Source: Cyanobacterium sp. T60_A2020_053 (GTDB lineage Bacteria > Cyanobacteriota > Cyanobacteriia > Cyanobacteriales > Cyanobacteriaceae). From it: 64,000 nucleotides of DNA. The stretch covers positions 124,001 through 188,000 of the forward strand of contig JACYMF010000008.1 of the NCBI GenBank assembly GCA_015272165.1, in the 5' to 3' direction. The notes under the pieces were generated by a model. That model did not search any database. It saw nothing but the letters and a program-made list of their open reading frames with translations, and was not told where the DNA came from. Below are positions 63,163 through 64,000 of this stretch, one piece after another. Positions within the stretch are counted from its first letter, which is position 1; every line of letters starts with the position of its first letter. The position numbers and the translations under genes were made by a program.

Positions 63163-63251
63163 CCTTAGGAAGCGGGGAGATTTAATCGAATGATCCCTTG
63201 ATTTTTGGTTCATGTTATTAACAAAGCAGAGAATTTTTTGAGGTATAAGCA

Positions 63252-63737
63252 GTGGCAAAAACAATTAAACTTGATCCCCTCGGTATGGAAACAGCAATTA
63301 AAACCAATGATAATTTATTATCGGGATTGCTGAAAAATGATCTTAACGTACTTCAAGAGTGTGGCGGTAGGGGGATGTGTTCCACCTGTCACGTTTACAT
63401 TAAGGAAGGGATGGAAAGTTTATCGCCTCTCAACCGCCGAGAAAAGCGCACGTTGGAAGTTATTACCACTTGTAAAATGAATTCTCGTCTTGCTTGTCAA
63501 GCGCGGGTAATTGGGGAAGGGGTAGTTATCGAGTTGCCTTCGGGGATGTATCTTTCGCAAATTGACGATATTGATGCTTTGATTGGGCGCAGGGCGCAGA
63601 ATAATATCTTACATCCCATTTCTGGCAAAATTCTTGTGGAAGAAGGCAAGTTGATTACTCGGTCGATGATTAGTCAATTACAGGATACAAAAGGGGAAGT
63701 TAATCAGTATCTCGCCCAAACTGAAGACGCTATTTAG
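63252..63737 (+). CDS. 2Fe-2S ferredoxin, Slr0148-like
   Basis: A 161-residue ferredoxin starting at GTG (GAGG 9 bases before). Cluster ligands are Cys37, Cys43, Cys46 and Cys82 (ECGGRGMCSTCHV, then LACQARV), the CX5CX2C...C pattern of adrenodoxin/plant-like 2Fe-2S proteins. A C-terminal tail of 60 residues (ALIGRRAQNNILHPISGKIL and beyond) is extra. It takes the place of slr0148 in the operon. It may supply electrons for assembly or repair steps; partner unknown. Confidence 0.87.
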   Translation: MAKTIKLDPLGMETAIKTNDNLLSGLLKNDLNVLQECGGRGMCSTCHVYIKEGMESLSPLNRREKRTLEVITTCKMNSRLACQARVIGEGVVIELPSGMYLSQIDDIDALIGRRAQNNILHPISGKILVEEGKLITRSMISQLQDTKGEVNQYLAQTEDAI

Positions 63738-63854
63738 GGCTTGATACCTTTTTGATTGTTGGGTTTCGTTATCTCAACCCAACCTACTTCATCTTTCTCC
63801 CCTCGCCCTTTGGGAGAGGGGGTGGGGTGAGGGATTTTAACCCCCTTGAGAAGC

Positions 63855-64000
63855 AGGGTGTTTTCAAAGTCAGGATCAAAATTGATTTGTTTTTGACAAG
63901 AAGACAATATAAGGATGATCCCCCCCAACCCCCCTTAAAAAGGGGGGAGATTCAGGGAGACAGGAGGATTTTTTACTATTAATTGATTTATTAGTAGTTA
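63855..64000. mobile_element. MITE family A copy 6, cut by the window end
   Basis: Starts AGGGTGTTTTCAAAGTCAGGATC, contains the CCCCCC-TTAAAAA-GGGGGG hairpin and runs to the end of the window. The left flank is CCCTTGAGAAG. It lies just after the ferredoxin gene and a CTCCCCTCGCCCTTTGGGAGAGG hairpin at 63798-63822. Any further Pap-like genes (slr0149 onward) lie beyond the window. Confidence 0.85.

Noticed and set aside
63752-63982. Open reading frame of 76 codons after the ferredoxin gene
   Set aside because: It is read through MITE family A copy 6 and a dispersed hairpin; similar readings appear across other copies (16793-17005 and 48651-49046 on the minus strand), so it is repeat sequence and not a gene.
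1-64000. tRNA or rRNA genes
   Set aside because: I looked through the gaps for T-loop and acceptor patterns and saw none, though a covariance-model search would be firmer.

Overview
The window looks like a freshwater or benthic cyanobacterial chromosome with low GC (I estimate mid-30s percent), of the Cyanobacterium/Geminocystis/Synechocystis kind. The evidence is a set of lineage-typical genes: Ycf48 and RubA (photosystem II assembly), a run of genes matching the slr0144-slr0148 part of the Synechocystis PSII-assembly ('Pap') operon, GuaB3, CruA-type lycopene cyclase, type III glutamine synthetase, DUF2949, DUF2854, a Ycf55/DUF3685 protein and a CYP120-like P450. I saw no rRNA, tRNA, CRISPR array, prophage or complete insertion sequence.

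Layout. 0-13 kb: DUF2949 protein, PgeF, a PIN-toxin/antitoxin pair, GuaB3, a decayed gene, a VanX-type dipeptidase, an ABC permease, a histidine kinase with MiaE, an HtrA-type protease, a cyanobacterial unknown and a PD-(D/E)XK protein. 13-20 kb: coiled-coil membrane peptide, TpiA, two Rpn/DUF2887 nucleases flanking a frameshifted PEP-CTERM gene, and a Ycf55-like response regulator coupled to an unusual Fur-family gene. 20-30 kb: two ABC ATPases around a YacP-type NYN nuclease, SMC, tandemly duplicated Uma2 genes, a thioredoxin-fold 2Fe-2S protein and a rhodanese. 30-41 kb: LabA-type NYN protein, TPR/HEAT membrane protein, GlnN, RemA-like protein, FolP, Sat and CruA. 41-52 kb: debris of a MntA/HepT toxin-antitoxin pair, DacB, Uma2, P450, GIY-YIG protein, BolA with GrxD, GlgA, a Rieske oxygenase, and a BglII/BstYI-type restriction-modification locus whose nuclease is truncated. 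52-64 kb: pentapeptide proteins, a CPA1 antiporter with TrkA domain, SpmA-like and DUF2854 proteins, then a photosystem II biogenesis region (RubA-Ycf48 diverging from a pentapeptide gene and the Pap-like operon).

Most genes are single or in short pairs, and intergenic DNA is dominated by repeats. I distinguish: (A) a MITE of about 213 bp with CAGGGCG ends and 9-10 bp target duplications, six copies, three of them inside or just after the Pap-like operon; (B) an element of about 153 bp with ATATCAAGTTCG ends and a central palindrome, three copies; (C) mosaic elements of 190-440 bp with GCTGAA ends whose middle is filled by different degenerate heptamer repeats; (D) AAGGGGTTTAAACCCCTT hairpin elements; and free heptamer repeats of several kinds.

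The most striking whole-window signal is a highly iterated GGGCGCT/AGCGCCC heptamer, about 120 GGGCGC/GCGCCC cores by hand count, mostly inside genes, while the usual cyanobacterial HIP1 octamer GCGATCGC was seen once. It behaves like a replacement HIP motif, and its absence marks genes that may be recent arrivals.
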